Notes under the pieces: model-generated | Databases searched by the model: none | What the model saw: the letters and a program-made list of their open reading frames with translations, nothing else | What the model was told of the DNA's origin: nothing | From: Lachnospiraceae bacterium | Lineage (GTDB): Bacteria > Bacillota > Clostridia > Lachnospirales > Lachnospiraceae | Direction of reading: 5' to 3' | DNA: 64,000 bases | NCBI GenBank assembly: GCA_910575005.1 | Contig: CAJTCL010000001.1 | Span: 310,001 to 374,000, forward strand | In this document: piece by piece, positions 9,150-15,996 of the stretch | Position numbering within the stretch: the first letter of the stretch is position 1 | Layout of the letters: each line of letters begins with the position of its first letter | Position numbers and translations under genes: made by a program

Positions 9150-9919
9150 CCTAAATACCTTGCCTCTCCTAAAAACTCTTGTACCACAGAATCCAACACT
9201 CCAAAATAAGCCATTTCCTCTTTATACATTCCAATCAGAGTACACCGTGCACTAAAATTAACACTTAAATTCCTGTTGACACTTTCCACCTGAGCATATA
9301 CATCCACCAATACCTCATCTATATATTCAGCTTCAAACAATCTCCCCAGACGCAGCATCCATTCATAATCTTCCAGACTGCGAAATCTCTCATGGAACAT
9401 ACCAGCCTTCTCTATACATTGCCTGCGCACCAACAATGATGGCATTCCGACTAGATTTTCTTCCAAAAGCTTGGGATAGATAAATCCTCGTTTCTTATCT
9501 AATGCAATTTCTCTGCGCGGGAAATAATCCGTCTCACCTGTCAATCCGTGATATTTACAGCACCCATACACCAGTCCTACTTGTTCTGGAGATTGAAGCA
9601 TAACCTCCATCTGTTTTTCCAGCTTTTCCTTGCGCCACACGTCGTCGCTGTCATGAAATGCAATATATTTATTCTTTGCATGGATAATTCCAATATTTCT
9701 AGCATATGCCGGCCCACAATTCTGCTCAAGTTTATAGTACTGTATGCGTTCATCCTCATATGATTTTACAACATTCTCGGTATCATCCATTGAGCCATCA
9801 TCAATTATCAGCAATTCAAATTCCCTATATGTCTGCTCTAGTATACTCTGAATTGCTCGTCCTATCAATTGGGCACGATTATAGGTAGGCAGCACAATAC
9901 TGACAACTTCACCATTCAT
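9101..9919 (-). CDS. Glycosyltransferase family 2
   Basis: The protein has 272 aa. VSIVLPTYNRAQLIGRAIQSIL, LLIIDDGSMDDT, CGPAYARNIGI and IAFHDSDDVW (DXD at the metal site) give a standard GT2 domain over the first ~110 residues; the rest (GMPSLLVRRQCIEKAGMFHERFRSLEDYEWMLRL) is the usual acceptor-side region with a conserved ED pair. GGAAAGGATGG precedes the ATG. It is the first gene of the reverse operon 9919-6395. Its C-terminus overlaps the next gene's start. Donor and acceptor are unknown. Confidence 0.9.
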   Translation of the reverse strand: MNGEVVSIVLPTYNRAQLIGRAIQSILEQTYREFELLIIDDGSMDDTENVVKSYEDERIQYYKLEQNCGPAYARNIGIIHAKNKYIAFHDSDDVWRKEKLEKQMEVMLQSPEQVGLVYGCCKYHGLTGETDYFPRREIALDKKRGFIYPKLLEENLVGMPSLLVRRQCIEKAGMFHERFRSLEDYEWMLRLGRLFEAEYIDEVLVDVYAQVESVNRNLSVNFSARCTLIGMYKEEMAYFGVLDSVVQEFLGEARYLGCLEQVATALRQVLEN

Positions 9920-10056
9920 TTTATGCCATCCTTTCCATAAATTTCAATATTATTCATCCACGAATGCCAGTTATGTAGTACTTTTCCTGCTATTTTTTAC
10001 TACTGCCTATCCACTCGAAACATATCTTCTCTTTTTCTGCATTTTTATATAAATTA

Positions 10057-10065
10057 TGTTATAAT
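10057..10065 (+). promoter_or_regulatory. Extended -10 sigma-A promoter for the DUF3880 glycosyltransferase array
   Basis: TG-T-TATAAT (TATAAT at 10060-10065, TG at 10057-10058) lies 83 bases before the first DUF3880 gene in the 228-base gap between divergent transferase operons. The -35 region is poor, as expected for an extended -10 promoter. The rest of the gap shows no other clear signal, and I see no convincing promoter for the divergent minus-strand operon. Confidence 0.6.
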
Positions 10066-10147
10066 AAAATAGATTACTGATGCGCACTGAATCAATTGCA
10101 TGCCATCTGTAATAGTTATATTTTACACTATTTTATGGAGGTACGCC

Positions 10148-11317
10148 ATGCATTTTTTATTTATTCGCATAAAAAATTCAAGCTTTGACATTCCCTGGGC
10201 TTTACTGGAAATGGGAAAAAAGGTTGATATCTATGAAGCCGCTGAATTTGATCCTTTGGCCCCCGTAGCGGAAGAATTTGACAAATTGGAAATATTTCTC
10301 TTAGAGCATGAATTTAACTGTTTAATTTCATACCTATTTGTACCAGAAATTTCTGATTTGTGTCAAAAGCATCACTTCCCTTACATCGGATGGGTTTATG
10401 ATTCACCTTTAATTTCCTTGTTTCACCCATCAGTAAAAAACCCTTGCAATTATCTTTTTGTGTTTGACCGTAGCGAATATGAATTTTTAAAGCCATTGGA
10501 AATTCCTCATTTATATTATCTGCCTATGGGCGTTAATCTGTCGCGTACTGGTGCCTTAGATATCACATTGGAAGATGAACAACGCTTTACCTGTGATATT
10601 TCTTTTATTGGAAATCTATATGAGGATAACTCCTATAATAGCTTTATCTGCTATTTTCCTGAAGATATCGCTGCCGAATTAAAACTATATCTTGTGAAAA
10701 ATCTGTGTAACTGGCGTCAAGTAAAACCTTGGCCGCGCCTATCGCAAAAAGCAACCGATTTTATGGTTCAAACTCTTAACGCTGATGCCTGGAATCGTCA
10801 GCAGATGGATCTTGATCTATATCTTGGACTCCTTTTATTATCACGTAAGCTCGCTGAGATGGATCGAATTACTGTATTAAATGCTCTAGCGGAACACTAT
10901 ACAGTGGATTTATATACTAGAAGCGACTGTTCCTATATCCGAAATGTACAAGTCCATCAAGGTGTTGACTATTATACGGATATGAACAAAATTTTTTATT
11001 TAAGCCGTATCAATTTAAATATTACTTTGCCCTCCATTGAGACAGGTATGCCTCAGCGAATTCTTGATATTATGGGTTCTGGCGGATTTGTACTCACAAA
11101 CTATCAGCAAGAAATTGAAGATTACTTTGAAATTGGAAAAGAAATTGAAGTTTTTCGTGATATGGACGAACTTATGGAAAAGGTATCATATTATTTGTCT
11201 CATGAAGAGGAACGATTGCAAATTGCCATGAATGGGTATCAAAAGGTGTGCAAATGCTTTTCATACATCCATCAATTAACACATATGCTAGAGATTGTCA
11301 AGGAGGAACCTTTATGA
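10148..11317 (+). CDS. CgeB/DUF3880-type glycosyltransferase, copy 1
   Basis: The protein has 389 aa from the ATG at 10148, which follows GGAGG; an upstream in-frame ATG at 10100 lacks a ribosome site. The N-terminal DUF3880-like part contains PYIGWVYDSPLISLF and YLFVFDRSEYEFLK. The C-terminal Glyco_trans_1_2 part (MGSGGFVLTNYQQEIEDYF, later YYLSHEEERLQIAMNGYQKV) is the GT-B donor half seen in CgeB spore-coat glycosylation proteins. It is the first of three tandem paralogues sharing these blocks at the same places. Its stop overlaps the next start (ATGA). Proximity to hag suggests flagellin glycosylation, but spore or cell-wall glycan is possible. Confidence 0.8.
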   Translation: MHFLFIRIKNSSFDIPWALLEMGKKVDIYEAAEFDPLAPVAEEFDKLEIFLLEHEFNCLISYLFVPEISDLCQKHHFPYIGWVYDSPLISLFHPSVKNPCNYLFVFDRSEYEFLKPLEIPHLYYLPMGVNLSRTGALDITLEDEQRFTCDISFIGNLYEDNSYNSFICYFPEDIAAELKLYLVKNLCNWRQVKPWPRLSQKATDFMVQTLNADAWNRQQMDLDLYLGLLLLSRKLAEMDRITVLNALAEHYTVDLYTRSDCSYIRNVQVHQGVDYYTDMNKIFYLSRINLNITLPSIETGMPQRILDIMGSGGFVLTNYQQEIEDYFEIGKEIEVFRDMDELMEKVSYYLSHEEERLQIAMNGYQKVCKCFSYIHQLTHMLEIVKEEPL

Positions 11318-12498
11318 AACTGTTATTTTATCGCTATGGCAGTATCTGTGAGCCAGATGTTATAGATGGCTTTCAGGAACTTGGCCATACCATACAGCAG
11401 ATTACCACAGAAATTACGAATAAATCGCTGACACCCCAGGAATCCATTCAAATAGTCAGCAATACATTGTTAGAACATCCCGTTGATTTTGTATTTAGTA
11501 TAAATTTCTTTCCATTTTTAAGTGAAGTATGTAATATATTTCATATTCCTTATCTGTGCTGGAGTGTCGATTCCCCAGTGATGGAGTTATTTGCTACCTC
11601 CATTACACACCCTTGGAATCGGATTTTCCTGTTTGACCGGACGCAGTATGAGGAAATTGCTCCCTTAAATCCAGGACATGTCTTTCATCTGCCTCTAGCT
11701 GTCAATGTCACACAAAAGCAAGGCCAAATACGCTCCGCCTCCTCGTATATGCGCCAAAAATTTACTTCCGATATTTCTTTTGTCGGTTCTCTATATACCG
11801 AAAAATGCCCTTATGACAAGTTAAAAAATCCTCCTGCCTATCTTGTTGGTTATCTGGAGGGTTTGATGGAAGCACAATTGCGGATTTATGGCGGTTTTAT
11901 TCTGGAAGAATTATTGACAGATGAAATCATTGCTGAATTTAAGGCACACTTACCAGGATTTTATTGCTATCCATTTGATTCTTACCTCACAGATCGTAAA
12001 ACTATGGCACAGCTCTATTTGGGCAGCAAAATCTCTGCTATGGAACGCATACGGATTATGGAACTGCTTTCACAACATTTTACTGTTGATCTGTACACTG
12101 CAAGTGATACATCTTCTCTACCTCGTGTTCACAATTGTGGACTAGCAAAAACGCTGGAAGAGATGCCCCTTATTTTTAATAATAGTAAGATTAACCTCAA
12201 TATCACTTCTAAACCTATACGCAGCGGTCTTCCTCTACGAATGTTTGATATTTTGGGATGTGGTGGTTTTATGATTACAAATTTCCAGCCAGAGCTCTCA
12301 GAATGCTTTACCATCGGCACAGACCTAATCTGCTACGAAAACCTAGACGATTTGAATGAGAAAGCTAACTATTTCCTTTGTCATGATAAGGAACGCCAGG
12401 AAATCGCCGAAAATGGTTTGCAAACTGTGAAAAAATATCACACTTATCCCATTCGTTTGGGACAAATGCTCACCACAGCATTTTCCTCTGGAAGCTAA
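11314..12498 (+). CDS. CgeB/DUF3880-type glycosyltransferase, copy 2
   Basis: The protein has 394 aa. The ATG at 11314 overlaps the previous stop by three bases and follows AGGAGG at 11301-11306, so it is preferred to the in-frame ATG at 11248. Blocks matching copies 1 and 3 are PYLCWSVDSPVMELF, RIFLFDRTQYEEI, FTSDISFVGSLYTE, INLNITSKPIRSGLPLRMFDILGCGGFMITNFQPEL and NYFLCHDKERQEIAENGLQTV. The copies are clearly diverged, so the duplications are not recent. It acts in the cytoplasm on an unknown acceptor. Confidence 0.8.
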   Translation: MKLLFYRYGSICEPDVIDGFQELGHTIQQITTEITNKSLTPQESIQIVSNTLLEHPVDFVFSINFFPFLSEVCNIFHIPYLCWSVDSPVMELFATSITHPWNRIFLFDRTQYEEIAPLNPGHVFHLPLAVNVTQKQGQIRSASSYMRQKFTSDISFVGSLYTEKCPYDKLKNPPAYLVGYLEGLMEAQLRIYGGFILEELLTDEIIAEFKAHLPGFYCYPFDSYLTDRKTMAQLYLGSKISAMERIRIMELLSQHFTVDLYTASDTSSLPRVHNCGLAKTLEEMPLIFNNSKINLNITSKPIRSGLPLRMFDILGCGGFMITNFQPELSECFTIGTDLICYENLDDLNEKANYFLCHDKERQEIAENGLQTVKKYHTYPIRLGQMLTTAFSSGS

Positions 12499-12580
12499 AC
12501 TATTTAGAACACTTTCTATACCTGTAAGTCAAATGATTTTCCAATAATTTTTTGCATTTTTAAGATAAACAGCAATTCAT

Positions 12581-12610
12581 TTGGCAAATAAGTATGCTTG
12601 CGAGTATAAT
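12581..12610 (+). promoter_or_regulatory. Sigma-A promoter in front of DUF3880 copy 3
   Basis: TTGGCA at 12581-12586 and TATAAT at 12605-12610 are separated by 18 bases. It lies in the 151-base gap between copies 2 and 3, so copy 3 can be expressed independently of the two coupled copies. Confidence 0.55.
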
Positions 12611-12649
12611 TATCAATTATTCTATATAAAAAATTTCAGGAGGTTTTAT

Positions 12650-13822
12650 ATGAATGTTTTATTTATTGACTGGGGATGTTTTGGCAAAGCAGATGCCATT
12701 TTTACTCTGGAGCAGATGGGATATAAATTGACTATGTTTTCGCATAAAGACTATCAGGAACGCATCAGTCAGGAGTTTTCGCAAGCCTTTGATGATGCTA
12801 TGAAAGAGAAAACATATAAATTTTGTTTTTCTTTTAACTTCTATCCCGTTGTAGCAGAGAGCTGTAAAAAACATGAGCTGCCCTATATTTCTTTGATCTA
12901 TGATAGTCCTTATGTTCCACTATATTCTTATACTATCATCTATCCTACGAATCACGTATTTATGTTTGATAGACAAGAATACTTAAAATTTTGTAACATG
13001 GGTATTACTACGGTCCATTATATAACCCTACCTGTGAATGCCACCATTATTGACTTCTTAGCAAAAAAAGAATTTGACCGTCAAAAATGTACTTGTGCTA
13101 TCTCCTTTGTCGGTTCTCTTTACAATGAAGATCATAATTTCTATGATCGGCTTACCCAGATCAATGACTATGCAAAAGGCTATCTAGATGCCATTATGGA
13201 GGCACAATTAAAAATCTATGGTTACAATTTTCTCGAAGAAGTCTTAACTGGAAAAGTGCTGCAGGAATTACTGCGTGTCTCTCCTTATAACAATGATCGA
13301 TATGGCGTGGAAACACTATCCTATATCTATGCAAATTATTATCTTGGACGGAAAATAACATTCTTAGAGCGTACTCGGCTCTTAACCTCTATTGGAGAAC
13401 ATTTTCCTGACAAATTAAAACTGTTTACTCTCAACAAAGAATTTGTGATTCCCCATGTACAAAATATGGGCGCTGTAGATTATTACTCAGAGATGCCCTA
13501 TATCTTTGCTAACAGCAAAATTAATCTCAATATTACCTTAAAAAGTATTCAGTCTGGCATTCCCCTGCGGGCTATGGATATTATGGGCGCTGGCGGTTTT
13601 TTATTGTCAAACTTTCAGGCAGATTTTCTGGACTACTTTATCCCAGATCAAGACTTTGTCTATTTTTCAGATCATGAGGATTTATTAAATAAAATAGAGT
13701 ATTATCTCTCTCATGACAAGGAACGAGAAGAGATTGCCCGAAATGGTCATCAGAAGGTGAAAGAAAATCATAGTTTTGAGAAATGTTTCCAGGAAATGCT
13801 GCAGATCAGTAATTTATTGTAA
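12650..13822 (+). CDS. CgeB/DUF3880-type glycosyltransferase, copy 3
   Basis: The protein has 390 aa from the ATG at 12650, which follows AGGAGG. Shared blocks are PYISLIYDSPYVPLYS, HVFMFDRQEYLKF, CAISFVGSLYNE, INLNITLKSIQSGIPLRAMDIMGAGGFLLSNFQADF and YYLSHDKEREEIARNGHQKV, the last two being the donor-binding GT-B half. It is separated from copy 2 by a gap with its own promoter and ends against the hag terminator, which can serve both strands. The function is inferred from family: transfer of a sugar from a nucleotide donor, perhaps to flagellin. Confidence 0.8.
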   Translation: MNVLFIDWGCFGKADAIFTLEQMGYKLTMFSHKDYQERISQEFSQAFDDAMKEKTYKFCFSFNFYPVVAESCKKHELPYISLIYDSPYVPLYSYTIIYPTNHVFMFDRQEYLKFCNMGITTVHYITLPVNATIIDFLAKKEFDRQKCTCAISFVGSLYNEDHNFYDRLTQINDYAKGYLDAIMEAQLKIYGYNFLEEVLTGKVLQELLRVSPYNNDRYGVETLSYIYANYYLGRKITFLERTRLLTSIGEHFPDKLKLFTLNKEFVIPHVQNMGAVDYYSEMPYIFANSKINLNITLKSIQSGIPLRAMDIMGAGGFLLSNFQADFLDYFIPDQDFVYFSDHEDLLNKIEYYLSHDKEREEIARNGHQKVKENHSFEKCFQEMLQISNLL

Positions 13823-13879
13823 TTGTAAATAAACAAGATGTAGGAAAACTACTCAATGAAAAAACTTGATCTAACAATA

Positions 13880-13911
13880 AAAATAAGACCGGAACATCCG
13901 GTCTTATTTTT
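13880..13911. terminator. Bidirectional terminator between DUF3880 copy 3 and hag
   Basis: A perfect 14-bp stem pairs 13880-13893 with 13897-13910 around a 3-base loop (core AAGACCGGA/TCCGGTCTT), with A residues on one flank and T residues on the other so that each strand gets a U-tract. It lies 20 bases after the hag stop (minus strand) and 58 bases after the forward gene. Confidence 0.9.
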
Positions 13912-13930
13912 ATGATAGCCATGCGTTTGA

Positions 13931-14743
13931 TTATCCAAGTAAGGACAATACACCCTGGTTAGACTGATTAGCCTGTGCAAGCATAGACTGGCCAGCCTGA
14001 GCAAGAATGTTATTCTTGCTGTACTCAACCATCTCTTCTGCCATATCAACGTCACGGATACGAGACTCAGCAGCAGATGTGTTCTCGGAAATGTTATCCA
14101 AGTTAGAGATGGTGTGCTCTAATCTGTTCTGAAGAGCACCCAGCAAGGAACGCTGATCAGATACTTTGTTAATAGCACTCTGGATCTTATCCATTGCAGA
14201 ACCAGCGCCACTATGAGATGTTACGCTCAAACCAGTTACACCTAAAGAACCAGCGTCCATGTTGCTGATCTTGATGCTGATAGTCTGCTTAGACAAAGCA
14301 CCAACCTGAAGGTTCTTTCCTGAGAAAGTACCATCTAACAGATTCATAGAGTTGAACTGTGTGGTTGACTGGATTCTGGTGATCTCAGATGTCAGCTGAT
14401 CAATTTCGTTCTGGATAGCATTTCTGTCGATTGTGGTGTTGGTATCGTTAGCAGCCTGAGTTGCCAGCTCGTTCATTCTCTGTAAGATAGAATGAGCTTC
14501 ATTCAATGCACCCTCAGCAACCTGGATTAAGGAAACGCCGTCCTGAGCGTTAGAAGAAGCTTTGTTCAAGCCTCTGATCTGGCTTCTCATTTTCTCAGAA
14601 ATGGATAATCCAGCAGCGTCATCGCCTGCACGGTTGATTCTATAGCCAGAAGATAATTTCTCAGTTGATTTTGCCTGTGCGCTTGTTGTGATACCTAACT
14701 GTCTGTTAGCGTTCATTGCTGTAATATTGTGCTGTACTACCAT
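13931..14743 (-). CDS. hag: Flagellin, major filament subunit
   Basis: The protein has 270 aa from the ATG at 14743, which follows AGGAGGA; an upstream in-frame ATG at 14812 would prepend unrelated residues. MVVQHNITAMNANRQLGI, KLSSGYRINRAGDDAAGLSISEKMR and the C-terminal MLAQANQSNQGVLSLLG are the D0/D1 domains; ENTSAAESRIRDVDMAEEM is also typical. The variable D2/D3 region is nearly absent, as in Bacillus Hag. It is a single-gene unit with its own sigma-D promoter, a CsrA-type leader and a terminator, lying between its chaperone operon and an array of glycosyltransferases. It is exported by the flagellar type III system and polymerises into the filament. Confidence 0.98.
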   Translation of the reverse strand: MVVQHNITAMNANRQLGITTSAQAKSTEKLSSGYRINRAGDDAAGLSISEKMRSQIRGLNKASSNAQDGVSLIQVAEGALNEAHSILQRMNELATQAANDTNTTIDRNAIQNEIDQLTSEITRIQSTTQFNSMNLLDGTFSGKNLQVGALSKQTISIKISNMDAGSLGVTGLSVTSHSGAGSAMDKIQSAINKVSDQRSLLGALQNRLEHTISNLDNISENTSAAESRIRDVDMAEEMVEYSKNNILAQAGQSMLAQANQSNQGVLSLLG

Positions 14744-14751
14744 AATAATAT

Positions 14752-14785
14752 TCCTCCTTGAATATACTGCAGCTTCCATGCTGCA
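14752..14785 (-). promoter_or_regulatory. CsrA-type leader of hag: GGA-loop hairpin plus Shine-Dalgarno site
   Basis: On the hag transcript a perfect 6-bp stem (TGCAGC/GCTGCA, 14785-14768) presents ATGGAA in its loop, the preferred CsrA target, and nine bases later comes the Shine-Dalgarno AGGAGGA at 14758-14752, a second GGA site. Two GGA sites with one on the ribosome site match the Bacillus hag leader, where a CsrA dimer blocks translation and FliW relieves it. csrA and fliW are both in the window. Further GGA triplets lie upstream in the same leader. Confidence 0.75.
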
Positions 14786-14882
14786 TTTGATAATTTGTGG
14801 TGTGGACTTCACGTCCGGCCGTACGCTCCTTCTGTTCCATCCACTGAATTCTTAAGTAATGTATTTCCTTTACTTGTAACTT

Positions 14883-14909
14883 ATATCGGAAAGTTTTCTT
14901 GATACTTTA
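14883..14909 (-). promoter_or_regulatory. Sigma-D (sigma-28) promoter of hag
   Basis: TAAA at 14909-14906, 15 bases, then TCCGATAT at 14890-14883 reproduce the sigma-D consensus TAAA-N15-GCCGATAT. It places the start near 14876, giving a leader of about 130 bases that contains the CsrA-type hairpin. Confidence 0.92.
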
Positions 14910-14927
14910 CACCCTATTTTAATTTTT

Positions 14928-15407
14928 TTATTTTTTCTTATCCATAAATTGGGAATCAATTGTATTCAGTCTCGCCATGCTCTTATAATACTGGCTTGCC
15001 ACCTTATTACTGGCACGTGCCTGACGAATATTTCCCTTGACAGCAGCAAATCTTTTTACTGCAAGTTCACGGTTCCGGTACTCTTGTGTCTGAACCGTCG
15101 TACTCCGCTCAGTGATCTCTGTAATCAATCGTTTCATACTGAGAATTTCATCTTTATAAGATTCTTTCTGCAGTTGTAAAATAGGCTTTATTCTGTCATA
15201 TACTTGCTGAAAACCTTCATCCAACTGGTTGAGCTGATCTACCAGATTGCTCTTTTCCTCCATATTTTCCTCAAGTCTGTCTGGATCAGAACTCTCGTCC
15301 GTAAACAAGAAACTCTGTTCTTTATTTTTCTCAATAATCCGATCCAATAAATTTTTCTTCTTCTCCAAGCTCTGAATCAAAACTGCAATATATTCTCTGT
15401 CTTGCAT
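14928..15407 (-). CDS. FliT/FlgN-like flagellar export chaperone
   Basis: This 159-aa, almost wholly helical and charged protein (LEKKKNLLDRIIEKNKEQ, then ELAVKRFAAVKGNIRQARASNKVASQYYKSM) has the coiled-coil form and the C-terminal helix with a conserved YY typical of FlgN/FliT chaperones. It is the last gene of the flaG-fliD-fliS operon, the position that fliT occupies in many bacteria, while a separate flgN sits with flgK. It probably guards FliD or flagellin before export. AGGAGGAGAAT precedes the ATG. It is named by position and shape only; the sequence itself is poorly conserved in this family. Confidence 0.65.
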   Translation of the reverse strand: MQDREYIAVLIQSLEKKKNLLDRIIEKNKEQSFLFTDESSDPDRLEENMEEKSNLVDQLNQLDEGFQQVYDRIKPILQLQKESYKDEILSMKRLITEITERSTTVQTQEYRNRELAVKRFAAVKGNIRQARASNKVASQYYKSMARLNTIDSQFMDKKK

Positions 15408-15420
15408 ATTCTCCTCCTAA

Positions 15421-15513
15421 TCGAGCGGGGAAGATTTTCTTCCCCCTACTCGCTGCGCGCAAGGCGCATACCGCATAAACAGTAATTCTTTATGCGCCCC
15501 TGTGCATAAAAAG
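15421..15513 (-). repeat. Structured intergenic repeat, copy A (fliS / fliT-like gap)
   Basis: About 93 bases here match 24769-24862 closely (shared AAGATTTTCTTCCC core, TATGCG and CTGTGCAT blocks, same order). Read on the minus strand it can fold into a CGCATAAA/TTTATGCG stem followed by a strong nested hairpin, CGAG-GGGGAAG/CTTCCCC-CTCG, ending right before the ribosome site of the next gene. Both copies sit after a chaperone gene within a sigma-D operon. Confidence 0.7.
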
Positions 15514-15556
15514 GACAAATGCAATGCAATATTGCACTCGTCCTCTGGAATTGCAT

Positions 15557-15928
15557 CTATTTTGCTCTCCGCATAACTTCCTTCCAGGTATCACGCATTG
15601 TACGGAGATGTTTGAGTACCTCCTCTAAGACTTCTTTATCCTTTTTAATATTGGCCTCCACCAGCCTGTCATAGATATATTTATAGACATTCTCGAAATC
15701 TTCCGCCACTGGATACTTGTGATTCAGGGTTGCCCGGAATTCTTCTATAATATTCTCCACCTTTACAATGTTCTGATGTGCCTTCTGGATATTTCCTTGC
15801 TCTATGGCAACAATAGCAATATTACAGAACTTAATTGCACCTTCATATAACATCAAAGTCAATTCTCCCGGAGATGCTGTCATAATTTTGTTCTGGTTGT
15901 AAGCTGCATAACCCTGGTTTGCAATCAT
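15557..15928 (-). CDS. fliS: Flagellin export chaperone FliS
   Basis: The protein has 123 aa, the family norm. YAAYNQNKIMTASPGELTLMLYEGAIKFCNIA is the diagnostic N-terminal helix pair, and the remainder is a four-helix bundle (HRYPVAEDFENVYKYIYDRL-type segment, here HKYPVAEDFENVYKYIYDRL). FliS binds the C-terminal D0 helix of flagellin, keeps it unpolymerised and in Bacillus also binds FliW-free flagellin. It lies between fliD and the FliT-like gene. AAGGAGGAAATAAGC precedes the ATG, and a hairpin separates it from fliD. Confidence 0.97.
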   Translation of the reverse strand: MIANQGYAAYNQNKIMTASPGELTLMLYEGAIKFCNIAIVAIEQGNIQKAHQNIVKVENIIEEFRATLNHKYPVAEDFENVYKYIYDRLVEANIKKDKEVLEEVLKHLRTMRDTWKEVMRRAK

Positions 15929-15957
15929 TGCTTATTTCCTCCTTGAAATAAATTCAC

Positions 15958-15984
15958 GCAGCTACCCGAAAACCGGATAGCTGC
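15958..15984 (-). other. Hairpin in the fliD-fliS gap
   Basis: GCAGCTA at 15958-15964 pairs with TAGCTGC at 15978-15984, extended inward by CCG/CGG after one mismatch, around a short A-rich loop. No U-tract follows on either strand, so it is not an intrinsic terminator. It lies 13 bases after the fliD stop and may protect or process the mRNA between the two genes. Confidence 0.5.
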
Positions 15985-15996
15985 TGTATATGCTTA

